A stretch of DNA of 64,000 nt from Takakia lepidozioides (GCA_030704615.1 CM060733.1:11532001-11596000), one strand, 5' to 3'; counted from the stretch's first letter, positions 22,476 to 34,530 are shown. Translations and numbers: made by a program. Notes: a model not told the origin generated them from the letters alone.

Positions 22476-25176
22476 ATTATGCAGCTCTGTGGATATTGCC
22501 TGGGCATATACCGCGTGTAAATAGTTTCAACTGCGACTCGACGAATTTTGTGCACAGGCAGGAACAGCAGTGGGCGATATTTAGTTAGCACACATGTGTT
22601 ATTTGGAGCTGCAGAGTAGTGAGCTATGATGTGAAGGAAAACAGACTTCTAAGCTCGGGTTTTAGCTGTATATTTCCGAGAAGCTGCATGTACATGCACA
22701 GGAAGAGCTCGTCAGGGTTGAAGAGGTCTGTCTTTAGGATATTTGGACAATGTCCGGCTGGACTCATTCTGTACACGTTATACATAACACAATTTAATTC
22801 ATTGGATACTTTGATTCAAAGAGTTCAGTGTAATTTGCGATTTATATCTAGAGGTCTTCATGGTGTACCATCAGTACTCGTTTGATTTGCAAACAGCCCG
22901 CTGCGACCCATACTGCCGAAATCTATGCAGCATGCACGATCAGACCAAGTGAGCTAATTTGTTTGTGGGTCTTACTGTTCCAGGCCCGAATCGCTGGGAG
23001 TCTATCAGGCTAGAGCTGAAAGGGTACCCTAGGAAGTTTATTAATTAGACCCTGCTGCCTCCAAATTTGGTCCCGACAGTTCCCCATTTTGAGGTGTAAG
23101 TAGGGAAGTGTGTGAGACCACTCTGAGATGTCTGCTGACTTCCCTGTGAGAAAGTGACGAAGGCTGCGAGGGAGAGGTGCAAGGCAGACATGACCCTTAC
23201 GCGTGCAATTATTTGAGTATGCACTGCCATGCTACTCCTCCCAGTCTTCACTCCATCCACTGAGATCTCCTCTCGGTACTGGAAGAAGTGAATTGAGACA
23301 CCAAAACTCAAATTAAGACCTAAATTTTCTGGGCACCTGAGCGATCCAGCTTCGTCTGGTTTTTGTTAGGGCCTCGGGATGCAGTGATATAGGTCTGCCA
23401 ACTTGGTTGCTGCTCGCTTACCAAATTGCACTGGAATTTCACCTGTTGACATATTTAAGTTCAATCCAGTGATTTTATCATCATCTGCAATTTTACTCAA
23501 GCACAAAGAATTAAACGTACATGTGTCACATCTGATACAGAGCTGTGAGGGCAGGTTTTGGACAGACAGACAGGGAGTCTCCATGGGCTAGTAATGAATC
23601 TGGAAATGAGTGCAAGGCTGCTCTAGCACATCGACATCAATCCTGTTCAAACGATCGGCAAGTTAGTGGCGAAGTCTCTGGGGCACACCTTTCCCACTAC
23701 TGCTTCTGAACCTACTCTCCCTTCACAACGATGCAAGCGTGAGTGAGTCCATGGGTCAGCTGTGTATCAACAAGTCAAGCTGGAGTCTTCGACACCCCGG
23801 GCAGGTATCAATATCCAAGGGCCTTCGTGTTGTCTCTTCAGAAGTGCGACATTTCGCGACCACCATTACTTCATTGAAAATCTGTAGATTAAATTCTAGA
23901 TGCCTGCAGCGCCATTTGGAAGACTAGATGACAAAAATGACACACCAGCTTTCATGTGTTGATTTTCGCCCGTGCCAAGATATCGGTGGCCTACATCGGT
24001 GAGCGCAATACGTGGGAATTTGGCGCCAGAGTTCATGGCCGATATGGGTAATCGCTTTTAACCTGTTGTGGGTTAGCATGTCTCCCTGCTGTGATAGTCA
24101 CCTTTGTGCATATTGCTTGCCGGGACCGGCCAAGTGCCGTGGGCCTTGGACAGCGAGGCAGCCTGCTTGTGAACCCTATACACATAAAAACAACCATCCA
24201 TGTCATCATTCGACCATGCTCCACCGACGTCGGCAAACTTTGGATAACTTGGCCGGGAGGGCCAGGACATGGAAATTGGCCCTTAGGAGTCGTGGGGCAC
24301 CTTGAGCTAAGTGCTCACGACATGGGAGATGTGACACAGAGCAGGATGACGACACCTTGGATCCTGGCATTCCCTATTTCGTAAAGCACTCCCAAGAAAA
24401 TTTGTCTGTGTTTATCGTGCCGTTAAAAAAGCAGAATTCATCAGGGTGCATTCCACCTGGACAACGACCTTGGACGTAATGTGCACTTCTGCTGCAAGTT
24501 CCACGCTTCTTCCCATAGTGTTGACCAGAATCATCTGGCTGCGCTTATGTGGCGCACCATTTAGCAGAGACAGCAATGACGTAGTTTAAGTTCAATTTTG
24601 TGAAAGCGTCAAAAGTCAGGACCAAGTTTTGTGGCGAGTCCAACATGTCACTAATGGCGTACTCTTGATATTTCAACTCTTTGGGGTTGCAGCTGTAGAA
24701 TTGACAGAAGCTACAGTACTGTCGTGAGCTGTCGCGCGGTTACAGTAGTGGACTTGCACTAGGTGGAGTACGTCAACGCAAATTAATCCGTTGAGACAGG
24801 CTGTAGGAGTTCGTCGGCTGATGGGAAGATTTGACCCACATGACTATCCATCCGAAGCGTCGACTTTGCTGCTATGGATTGCCCGCTGCTGTGGATTTCG
24901 ATATAAAATCGTCGCTGGACTTTGCATCTTCTCCATGTTTTCTCACCATTTCGATATCTAGAGCTCTCTTTTGCAGCAACATGTTCCTCCGCATTTATTG
25001 CGTCACGAGTTACACTTCCATCTGAATCTTCACGTCCACTTCGAATTTAAAGTTGCAACTCGGACTATCCCGGCTCGACTCACATTCGGCCTCCATCGCA
25101 GATTTCGACCTGAACCCTACAGGTCTCTCGAACGACTACTGAGAGTTGTGAAGTTGGGTCTCGTGATCACACAGGG
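22476..25176. other. Spacer between small gene A and the LRR gene
   Basis: No supported gene in about 2.7 kb. All frames are under 100 codons and show no motif or convincing splice chain. The last few hundred bases presumably hold the promoter and leader of the LRR gene. Confidence 0.4.
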
Positions 25177-26204
25177 ATGGCGGGCGGGTTCACCAAGAGG
25201 AAGTGCAACGCTTGCGTCGAGGTTGTGCTGGTCGTCCTCGCACTCTTGAGCGTGCAGTATTGCAGCGGCAGCGCTGTATGTTACTCTGGAGACAGGGAAG
25301 CACTACTGCAATTTAAAGCAGGTATGGATATCTGAAGTTGGACATGAAACACTCAGTGCTGAATCGACATAAACAGTTTGGTCGGTCGGTCAAAGGGCAT
25401 TTTACGGAACTTCTTGTGGAGGGTTAACTATCCTCGGCGTAAATGTTCCATACTCAGTAATGGGTGTGGATTGCCTGATGTGAGGCTGTGATTCCTAAGT
25501 CGCGTAATGATTCCACAGTCGTTTGCTCTGTCTAGTTATATAAGCTTAACCTCTATTGGGTCTGCAATTGAGTAGGATCAAAACCGGCCTGACAAAGTGA
25601 AATTGGATGCCTACTCCTGATGGCAGAGTTGGTGGACCCATTCAACCTTCTGGCATCGTGGAACAACAGCAGCCCCGACTGCTGCCAGTGGACAGAGCAA
25701 GGAGCGTCAAGTGTAACTTGCAACAAGCATGGACGTGTCATTTCCCTGGTCTTGAGCGGTCGGTTTTACGATTCTCACTCTGGATATACTGCACCTCTGT
25801 ATCGAGACAAGACCTTCAAAGGCGTGTACGCGGCATCGCTGGGAAGACTCAAGTATCTAGAAACACTCAACTTCGTGTACGTGGGATTTGATGGGGTCGA
25901 CATTCCCGCAACCTGGGCAAATCTGAAACACCTCCGGTCCCTCACCTTCACTTACGCAGCTGTGACCGGCCCTCTCTCAGGGACCACAGTGGCCGGATGG
26001 CCACTGCATGAGAATGTGGACCTGAGCAACAATGGATTCAGCGGCCCCCTTCCCTCGGAGCTCTGCAGGCCCACCCTCAAATCGATCAACGCAGGCAACA
26101 ACAACTTCAGTGGCGTGATTCCAGCGTGCCTCGGCAGCCTCCCAGACTCGTCGTTCGCCGGCAATCCCAACCTCTGTGGTCCTCCCCTGTCACCCTGCAC
26201 ATAG
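25177..26204 (+). CDS. Secreted LRR protein, possibly truncated (240 aa, two exons)
   Basis: Exon 1 (25177-25321) encodes a signal peptide (hydrophobic VEVVLVVLALLSVQYCSG) and the start of an LRRNT_2 domain (CYSGDREALLQFKA). Exon 2 (25627-26204) continues in phase with LVDPFNLLASWNNSSPDCCQW and about four plant-type LRRs. It ends in SFAGNPNLCGPPLSPC and a stop. The domain order fits extracellular LRR proteins (PGIP/DRT100-like, or a receptor-like protein ectodomain), which bind ligands in the apoplast. There is no transmembrane segment or kinase. In receptor-like proteins the sequence usually continues past 'GNP.LCG..L', and here the stop lies 2 bp before segmental copy B begins. A 3' truncation by that duplication is therefore possible. 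Confidence 0.8.
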
Positions 26205-26444
26205 CCAGGCTCAGGTATAACCCGCATAAAGGTAACTCCACGCACTCAGCTCAGAACCAGTGATAATAGGCCACCTGCCTGCGGTGCTGTGGTCGATACC
26301 CGCCACGTTGCAGAAAATTAGATTTATTTAAATTTGTCACTTTATGTGAGTATTACGTCGACGTTGCCACGTTGCAGCGCATCATAGCCCAAGCTGGTGT
26401 GCTCGCAGCGCTGGCCGTCTTGGGGTTGTGGGCTCCCTCACTCA

Positions 26445-26451
26445 TATAAAA
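26445..26451 (+). promoter_or_regulatory. Probable TATA box of small gene B
   Basis: TATAAAA lies 211 bp upstream of the ATG at 26656, at the position equivalent to the TATA box of copy A. Confidence 0.55.
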
Positions 26452-26655
26452 CTCTCTGCCCTGCGAATTGCCAGTGTCTCGTGCCACAGTCTCTATCTTC
26501 TCTTTCTCAGAATTACAGTTTTTCCCGACATTGCAGCTGCTCGCCATCACTCTTCACTCTTCTCTCTTCGAGTCTCTTCAGACCCACATTCTGACAGTCT
26601 CTGCCTCGCAGCATTTGCTCTTCCACTGCTCTGTTTTCAGTATCTTTGAAGCGCA

Positions 26656-26928
26656 ATGACGACCATCGCGACTACGACTGGGACGACTGCAAACCCTCCT
26701 TGCTGCCCCGTCATTCCAACTTGTTTCCAGTGTGGAACTCACCGCAACCCGTGCCACTGCAGGGTGGTTGGCCCCACGTTGGGAGTGGTAGCTTTCGCCG
26801 TGGCAGCAGCTATTGAATGGCCGGTGGGAGCTTTTGTGTGGTGCTTCAAACATTACAAGGGGCGACGCATCATGGCGCACCCGGCTGCTGTGGTCTATCC
26901 CCGTGTTGCAAGCTGCCTTCCCATTTAG
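26656..26928 (+). CDS. Small Cys-rich membrane protein, copy B (90 aa)
   Basis: This is the exact protein duplicate of 22186-22458: a Thr-rich start, CxxC and CxC motifs, one membrane helix and a basic tail ending CLPI. The coding sequence differs from copy A at 4 of 273 bases, all silent (three Ala codons and one Ile codon). The 5' leader is also shared but carries indels, including loss of one A just before the ATG. That loss removes the in-frame upstream extension seen in copy A and supports the annotated start. Function is unknown. It may be membrane-anchored with a metal- or thiol-reactive Cys cluster; this is inference. Confidence 0.8.
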   Translation: MTTIATTTGTTANPPCCPVIPTCFQCGTHRNPCHCRVVGPTLGVVAFAVAAAIEWPVGAFVWCFKHYKGRRIMAHPAAVVYPRVASCLPI

Positions 26929-26946
26929 ATCACCGCCTCGCAACCA

Positions 26947-28196
26947 CAAATTCGAGTCTCGGTTCACGCGTTTCCATATTTTGGATCGCTGAGTCAGGGA
27001 GTTTTTCTGGTGCTGAGGATAGACATTTCTAGACTTAGATTCTCGGGGGATTCTCGAGCGGTTAAAATGTGAAGTGGCTTTAGCGCGAGCTTCTTCTTTT
27101 AGTCGGGGTTCTAGAATATCGGGACCACAACTTCCTGTTAAGCTCATTTGTACGTTGTTACATTCTATAATGAATTCATTGCACAGTTCTTGTCATCATA
27201 GCTAAGTGCTCACGAGTTCTCATAAAGAGTTACATGCATACTGTGCTTGTTGACGAGATTGTGCATTTCCTAAAGACATGTGAAGTACCAGTGGTTACAG
27301 CTGTCTTGTCAGGAGTTAACGGTATATATATATATATATCGTTTGCGCAAAGGATGCATGATGAATCGACCAATTCAAATCCGAATTTTACAGACTTCAG
27401 TTGCTTCTCTGGTTCGGTTTCTTTGGTTAGTTTGCTAGTTACCGCCTCAAGTGTGCTTGGACCCAATGAACCTCCCATGGAAGTACTAGTCTAAGATTCC
27501 TCTTCGCAGTTCTTGTGTCTCTGGTTTACATATCACTTTTACGTATGCAGATCACACAAAACAGACATTGTTTTGATGCATACTGAAAGAAATCGTATAC
27601 AGGTACCGACCGATCCCAAGATTGAAGTTTTCTTGTGAGGGACTGAATCGTAGAAATCATCGTACTCGGCAGACATGAATTTGTGTTCAATAGTCATAAC
27701 AAAGAACTGAAAGACATGCACAGGTGTGAAACAAGGCCAGGGGTAGAATCCATCATCCATGTACCCAATTGACAGCAATACTCAAAGTCACATGGCTTTC
27801 TCATGTTAGACATACAGATGACGGGAAGAGGAAGAACCCACCCCACCAAAACCTGGTGCAAGCTGTATCTAGCAATCGTTTGCTAAGCCATTTCCTCGCT
27901 ATGTCCTACTTGGTAACCACCAAATTACCTTCCTTTCCACCCTGAGCCCATGTCCTCTGAAGCGATAATCCGTTGCAGAATTTCTCAATACACTTTCAAT
28001 AAGCCCTGTCAATCTGCTGGGAGATGGGGGCATCTGGACCTCTCTCAACCAGCAGCCGGTCATCTTTCCCCTTTGCACTGCACGTCTCCTTTAATATTCC
28101 TAAAAGCAAACCGAGGAAATTAATCCCCTTCTCCTCTGCCCCCTCACACTTTCCATCTTGCTCAGAGAACACAATCTCTCCCTGTTGCCGCCTACT
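26947..28196. other. Spacer with a short TA repeat
   Basis: No gene is supported. A (TA)n run occupies 27323-27339. The frames at 27230-27494 arise around it and have no recognisable content. Confidence 0.4.
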
Positions 28197-28856
28197 CTAG
28201 TAACATCCCTGCTTCTGATTAGAAGATACCTCTCTCCCTCCCTCGGAGTTTACACAAATGATATCATCACTATCTGACATATAATCGGAACCACGTGAAG
28301 CGCACTGTCGCTCTCCCACCCTCGTCTCAACTCTTGGATGAGTATCAAGGGGTTCAAATAATTCAGGGCCAGCAGGCCGTTGCTTCCGGGATCCGAGCAG
28401 CCAACGAACTTGCTCCTGCACTGAGTCGATGATTGGCCCCTGAAGTAGCCTGGTGTCTCTCTTCTTTCTGTAACTCAGAGGCCAGATGAATCTTCTTTTT
28501 CTAGCAATGGCTGATTGTGCACTGTTGCTATCACTCATTGAATCCTGCGCTCGCCTTGGATGAAATTGCCCAGTGGGTTGTGGTGTTTCTTGCTGTCTAA
28601 ATTGCCCTTCTATAGAACGAGGAGGTGAGGACACCCAAGGGTCTCGGGAATTTAAGCTCAGCTGCTGGTCCATCTTCTTGAGAAAACTGAACGAATCGTC
28701 AGTACATTTATGGACCCATGGCTGGGGCTGCTTGTCGTGCTCAACAATAGCCCTGTTATTGGGACCCTGCTTGGACTGTGAAAGTTTGGTTTGGCTGATG
28801 GGCATGGTAAGTACAAGGAGAAATTTGACAAGTGAAGATGAGGGAATGCAGCACAA
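28197..28856 (-). CDS. Hypothetical ORF, 219 aa (doubtful)
   Basis: An uninterrupted frame in DNA without visible repeats. A second in-frame Met lies at 28805. The product is polar, rich in Ser, Gln and Arg, with a basic patch (ARKRRFIWPLSYRKKR) that could be a nuclear localisation signal, and two MSDS segments. I recognise no domain. It could be one exon of a longer minus-strand gene or a chance frame. Transcript evidence would decide. Confidence 0.3.
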   Translation of the reverse strand: MCCIPSSSLVKFLLVLTMPISQTKLSQSKQGPNNRAIVEHDKQPQPWVHKCTDDSFSFLKKMDQQLSLNSRDPWVSSPPRSIEGQFRQQETPQPTGQFHPRRAQDSMSDSNSAQSAIARKRRFIWPLSYRKKRDTRLLQGPIIDSVQEQVRWLLGSRKQRPAGPELFEPLDTHPRVETRVGERQCASRGSDYMSDSDDIICVNSEGGREVSSNQKQGCY

Positions 28857-30662
28857 AGAGAGTCCACACCTGGCTACGACAGTGAAACCAAATTAAAATG
28901 TTGAACAGGGAAATCCAAAGGATTTGACAAACGACATATTCAATCTCTTCTGTCTTTGCCTCACTTCGATCTCTCCTTGTCGTTTGAATACGGAAGGGCC
29001 CACAGCAGGCACAGATATTCCGAAAGGTAACAGCAAAAGCAGTCCGATAATTGGCGGGTCAAGCGCCCTGTATCTTTTGATAGGCGGGAGCCGGCGCCTG
29101 TTCGGAATGCCTGTCTTTTGAATCTTGCTATTTCACCTTCCAGCACCCGCTCTGTCGCTCTGGGAAACTTCTTCCCACTATCGTCCCTCCCAAGCACTCT
29201 TGAAATTCGACATAAAGGGATCGTCGTCAATCTTTCTTCGTCTATTCATGAATACAGAAGTTCGCTCCGTGTCCCACGTGCATCATGTCAGAAATCCTAA
29301 GACTAAAACTGGTGTTGATACTCATCGACCCTGCCCCAAATGTTTCTCCAAAGGTCACAGTCTGCTCGGCTGTTTACTTTGCAGACTAACACTCGTTGTA
29401 ATGTACAACTAATCCTGGGCACTCTAACTCTACAAACAAACCCATCTGACCTGAAATGCAATATGAAATTCTCTTGGGATTGTAATCGACCGGAAGAGTC
29501 CGTTTTAGGCCATGTCGCCGTAGTGACAACGTGGTAATTGCTTCTTGGGTCTTGAGAAATGAAGCTTTGACTGAAGGACAGTGACAGATCCCTGGAATTG
29601 AGGATCTGCCCTGTATGGTAAGACCCAACCTGAGACCTCGCTCAATTCTGAGGGTTTCTAGAAGATGTTACCACATTTGATCCCATCAAAAGACTTCACC
29701 ATCTCTTCCATTGTACCTTTTCTTGCCTTTAAAAGGTGTGGGGTAAAGAGAAGCAGTTCAGTCTGCAATTTTCAAGGAAGGCTCTATCAAATGATTGGGT
29801 GAACTTGACATTGACCCTCGTGGCCACTTCATCACTGCAGCATGAGCTGACAGGATTTCCTTACTACTTCCTCGATCTACAATGCAGAACTTAGCAAGGT
29901 TTGAACTTTGCTTCTTTTTTGTCCTACCTTCCTTCAGTGTGCATGAATAACTAGGCCACAAGAATGCCATTCCTCTCTAACAACCAACTATTGTTTGTGG
30001 CTCTAGGACCGGACAAGGCTTCCCCTTTGCCTTGCTAGCTAGGAGTGGTTGCTGTCTAATGCATTTCTTCTCCCAGCCTTGTAAATACTGCATGAAGGAT
30101 ATTATTTCAATATGCTGGCTGGCTATCTATCACCAGCTTTTGCTTTGGCTTGGGTAGTATCTGATGTGGTAGTCTTGTTTATCCAGTGCTAGACTATTAA
30201 GGTGGTGATAAAACTTCTTGGAACTGAAAGGGACTTGATCCCTACCTCACACCCAGACAAGAGGTAAGCTGAAACTAAAAAACGAGACTGTAATATGTGA
30301 TGGGGCCTGTTTCAGGCAGATGATGTCAATAAAATGCTTGACTGATTTTATATGAATGAGTCATATCCTGTATTGACAGCACAGCAGTAACCTCTCTCTC
30401 TCTCTCAAAAACTATTTTCCAGTCCAATGACCGCACCTGCCACACAGTTCATGCCTTGCCAATGGTTGTGTGAGACCAAGTTGCAACTTCGGACTGAGTT
30501 CCCACCTGGTGAGTAGGCCCCACAATCATAGTTAAAGTGCAGCAGAGGAAATGCCCTCAACAGTTCGTCAAAGCCAATATTCCCAGAGAACAGTCACTGA
30601 ATCAAGCAGCAGCATAGTTTTAATAAAGCAAGAGACACATACACCTTATGAAAAACATGGTT
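28857..30662. other. Spacer between the hypothetical ORF and the PPR gene
   Basis: No gene is supported. A short CT-rich run lies at about 30391-30406. The region just below 30663 presumably contains the 3' UTR of the minus-strand PPR gene when it was active. Confidence 0.4.
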
Positions 30663-33600
30663 TCACCAGTACTCCCCACAAGAACAAACCCCACCTTCAA
30701 AGTGGTGAAAGCGGTTTGCATCCCGTACAATGATTGCTCGGCCAACAATCTTTGAAAAGAACTTGGCGGCGCTGTGGCAGTCACCACACACCCGAAGATT
30801 CTTGATGAGACGGAGTGTAATCCCAGGGGAGGTGCTGATCAGCCCAAAAGCAATGGCCAGCTTCTCACTAAGAGAAAATTCTTTTTGCTCCTCCTCCAAA
30901 TCATGCAATACAAAGCGCGTGTCAGGCACATATCCTGCCTCCTTCATCTGCCCAGATAATCTTCTCAGCTCAGCATGGATTTCCTCAATGTTTGGATGCA
31001 ATTTCTCACCTACAACAAAAGTGTGCACCCTGTTGCCGACCTCAATCCAGCAGCGACCTGGCTGCTTTCTGACACTTCTGACCTTCATCGTTTTTTTCAC
31101 CTTTGCAGCATCATCCCACCTGCCAGCAGCACTATAGATGTTCGATAGCAACACATAAGTCACACCACAACATCCGATTTAATTGGACTTTTGTTGATAA
31201 AGTCCTCTGCCTCATCCAATTGCCCTGCATGGCCAAGGAGGTCCACCATGCAGCCCAAGTGCTCCACTGTAGGAGTGAGGCCATGATCTTGACTGAGGGA
31301 TTTGAAGTAGTGTTTTCCTTCATCAACTAAGCCAACATGGCTACATGCACAGAGAACACATATAAAGGTGATACTGTCCGGCTTCAAGCCTTCCTTTTGC
31401 ATTTCTTGAAATAGTTGCAGGGCCTCCTTAGGACGACCATGCTGGGCACAGCCTGCGATCATCACATTCCAGGTCACCACATTTCGTTCAGCCATTTTGT
31501 CAAACACTTCCTTCGCATCCTCCATGCTGCCACATTTGGCATACATGTCCATGAGGGTATTGCTCAGAACAGCATCTGGTACGATGTGAGCTTTTGTGAT
31601 GTCAGTATGGACCTCTTTGCCCTTTTCCAGGGCTGCCAGGCCTGCACATGCATTGCAAACAGAAACAAATGTGATCCTGTCCGGCTTCACCCCTGCCTGC
31701 ATCATTTGCTCATAGGTCTCCAGGGCGTTCCAACCACAATGATGCTGGACATATCCTGCGATCAAGCACTCCAGGACACAACATCTTGTTCAGCCATATT
31801 GTCAAACACTTCCTTTGCATGGAGCACATTTGGCATACATGTCCACCAGGGTATTATTCAGAATGACATCTGGTACAATTCCAGCCTTCATGATGTCAGT
31901 GTGAACCTCTTTGCCCTTTCCCAGGGCTGCCAGGCCCACACATGCATTGCAAACACAAACGAATGTGACCCGATCCGGCTTCACTCCTTCCCCCATCATT
32001 TGGTCATAGGTCTCCAAGGCATTCCTACCACAGCCATGCTGGGAATATCCTGCAATCATCGCATTCCAGGACACAACATCTCGTTCAGCCATATTGTCAA
32101 ACACTTCCTTTGCGTCCTCCAAGCTTCCACATTTGGCATACATGTCCACGAGTGTATTATTCAGAATGATATCTGGTACAATTCCAGCTTTCATCATGTC
32201 AGTATGGACCTCTTTGCCTTTTCCCAGGGCTGCCAGGCCTGCACACGCATTGCAAACGCAAACGAACGTGACCCGGTTGGGCTTCACCCCTTCCTGCATC
32301 ATTTGCTCGTAAGTCTCCAAGGCATTCCTACTGCACCCATTATGAGCATATCCAGCAATCATACACTCCAGGAAACAACATCTCGTTCAGCCATAATGTC
32401 AAACACTTGCTTCGAGTCCTCCATGCTGCCACATTTGGCATACATGTCCATGAGGGTATTGTTCAGAATGACATCTGGTACAATTCCAGCTTTCATAATA
32501 TCAGTATGGCCTCCTTGCCCTTTTCCAGGGCTGCCAGGCCCGCACATGCATTGCAGACGCAAATAAACGTAACCCGGTTAGGCTTTACCCCTTCCCGCAT
32601 CATTTTCTCATAGGTCTCCAAGGCATTTTTACCACAACCATCCTGGGCATATCCTGCGATCAATGCACTCCGCGACACCACATCATGCTCAACCATATTG
32701 TCAAACACTGACTTTGCGTCCTTCATGTTCCCACATTTGGCATACATGTCCACGAGGGTATTGTTCAAAATGGCATCTGGTACAATTCCAGCTTTCATGA
32801 TGTCCATATGGACCTCCTTGCCCTTCTCCAGGGCTGCCAAGCCCCCACATGCATTACAAATGCAAATGAACGTGACCTGGTCTGGCTTCACTCCTTCCCA
32901 CATCATTTGCTCATATGTCTCCAAGGCATTCCCACCGCACCCATGCTGGGCATATCCTGCGATCATCGTATTCCAGGACACGACATCTCGTTCAGCCATA
33001 TTGTCAAACACTTCGCACCCTTGATGCTCCCACATTTGGCAAACATGTCCACAAGGGTATTGTTCAGAATGACATCTGGAACAATTCCAGTTTTCATGAT
33101 GTCAGAGTGGACCTCTCTGCCCTTTTCCAGGGCTGCCAGGCCCGCACATGCGTTGCAAACACAAGCAAATGTGACCCGGTCAGGTTTCACCCCATCCCAC
33201 ATCATTTGGTCATAGGTCTCCAAGGCATTCCTGCCATACCCATGCTGGGCATATCCTGCTATCATCACACTCCAGGAGACCACATCTCGTTCAGCCATAT
33301 TGTCAAAGACTCTCTTTGCATCCTCCATCCTCCCGCATTTGGCATACATGTCCATGAGAGTAATGTTCAGAATCATAATTGGTACTATTCCAGTTTTCAT
33401 GATGTCAGCATGGACCTCTTTCCCCTTTTCCAGGGCAGCCAGGGTCGCACACGCCTTGCAAATGCAGACAAATGTGACCTGGTTGGGCCTCACCCCTTCC
33501 CGTATCATTTGCTCGTATGTCTCCAAGGCATTCTTACCACACCGATGCTTGGTAAACCCTGCTATCATGATATTAAATGTGATTAAACCTCGTGCAGGTA

Positions 33601-34117
33601 TTTTGTAAAACACTTGGTGTGCATCTATGATGCTCCCGCATTTGACATACATATTGACAAGGGTGTTGTATAGAAACATGTTTGGCTTGAATCCACTTTG
33701 GATAATATGAGCGTGCACCTGCTTCCCCGCTGCCAGGCCTTTCATCTTGATGCACTTATGCAAGAGATAGACATACATTTCTGAATCTGCTGCAATGCCT
33801 CCTTTGCTCAAAATTTGAAGAGCCTCTTTGAGTTGTCCTGCCTCACATCGTGTTCTCACATGCCCAGAAGTGCCAGAAGAGATCTTGTGGACTGCCTCTC
33901 GTGGTCTTCTGTCAAAATCAGTTGCCATGGTGGAGGTGCCTGATTTTATCAGAGCTGCTCCCAGTTGACAACCTACCCAGGCAGGTTTGTAGTAGCTATC
34001 AATCCACAGAGCCTCATTGGTACTCTCGTGGTTGAAATCCGGCCCTCTTGGATGAATCTGGACAGACAATCCATCCCTGCCTCCTTCAGCTATCCCTGAC
34101 TCGGCAACAATATGCAT
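30663..34117 (-). pseudogene. PLS-DYW pentatricopeptide repeat gene, frameshifted
   Basis: PLS-class PPR proteins bind organelle RNA, and their DYW domain edits C to U. Reading on the minus strand from 34117: an N-terminal region, about eight PLS triplets, an E domain (from LLSNIYSAAGRWDDAAKV) and a DYW domain ending CSCGEYW at 30663. The coding thread changes frame five times (near 33015, 32510, 32365, 31815 and 31163). The break at 31163 also removes about 35 residues normally found between the last PPR and the E motif. The DYW zinc sites CGDCH and CSCG remain, but the catalytic HSE box reads LSE (CTT codon near 30873). Seven triplets are near-identical with a 303-bp period. An intact gene hidden by assembly errors is possible. 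Loss of the catalytic His and the deletion favour a pseudogene. Confidence 0.85.
31600..33440 (-). repeat. Tandem 303-bp PLS triplet repeats
   Basis: The segment 'cctctttgccctt..ccagggc' recurs near 31608, 31910, 32210, 32512, 32813, 33113 and 33415. Each unit encodes one PLS triplet of about 101 residues (GKEVH..IMKAGIVPD..., MYAKCGS..DAK, VVSW..MIAGYAQHG, ALETYEQMM). The units are far more alike than triplets in ordinary PPR proteins, indicating recent tandem expansion or gene conversion. Confidence 0.9.
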
Positions 34118-34260
34118 AGATCCTCCCCTTCGCTGCTAGCAGCTGACAATGACAACATCAAAATTTTACCTAGCAAACACACCAACCCTGCTTACTACAC
34201 ACTAGTTACTATGCTGAATTGCTGACAAGACTTTCAAATAGCAGATAGCTTTTCTTTCAC

Positions 34261-34530
34261 CCAAGGAGGATTCACACAACCCTGAATCCAAAGGACCTCT
34301 TGTGTCCGCTGCTTTTGTCTGTAGCCTGGTCAGCGTGGATTGGTCTGTGAAAACCACCATAATGCAGCTGAGCAGCCATACCTTAAAGACAGCCTACTAA
34401 GACCAGGCCCGAAGCCTGAACGCCTCAAATACCTTATAAACACCAAAGTCTTGGCAATGCATTTCAGGGTCTATTTAGGAAGAACAACCTATGAGACAGA
34501 CAGGAGCAGCCACATTTGCAGACTCTTTTC
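34261..34530. repeat. PPR upstream flank, partner of 1903-2140
   Basis: This lies about 140 bp upstream of the PPR start and is the better-preserved partner of 1903-2140. It may include the old promoter. I cannot identify a TATA box. Confidence 0.7.

Larger units (their letters stand above)
26206..26946 (+). repeat. Segmental duplication, copy B
   Basis: It matches 21706-22475 in the same orientation, about 4.47 kb apart. It starts immediately after the LRR gene stop and ends about 18 bp past the stop of small gene B, where the two flanks diverge completely. Confidence 0.9.

Noticed and set aside
29125-29412. A CxxC...HxxxxC zinc-knuckle-like peptide (CPKCFSKGHSLLGC)
   Set aside because: It is a short isolated match without a gene structure, and the frame begins and ends arbitrarily.
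31415-33608. Long plus-strand open frames (for example 383 codons at 31415-32566) opposite the PPR gene
   Set aside because: They are antisense shadows of the PPR repeats. They recur with the same 303-bp period and have no independent motifs.
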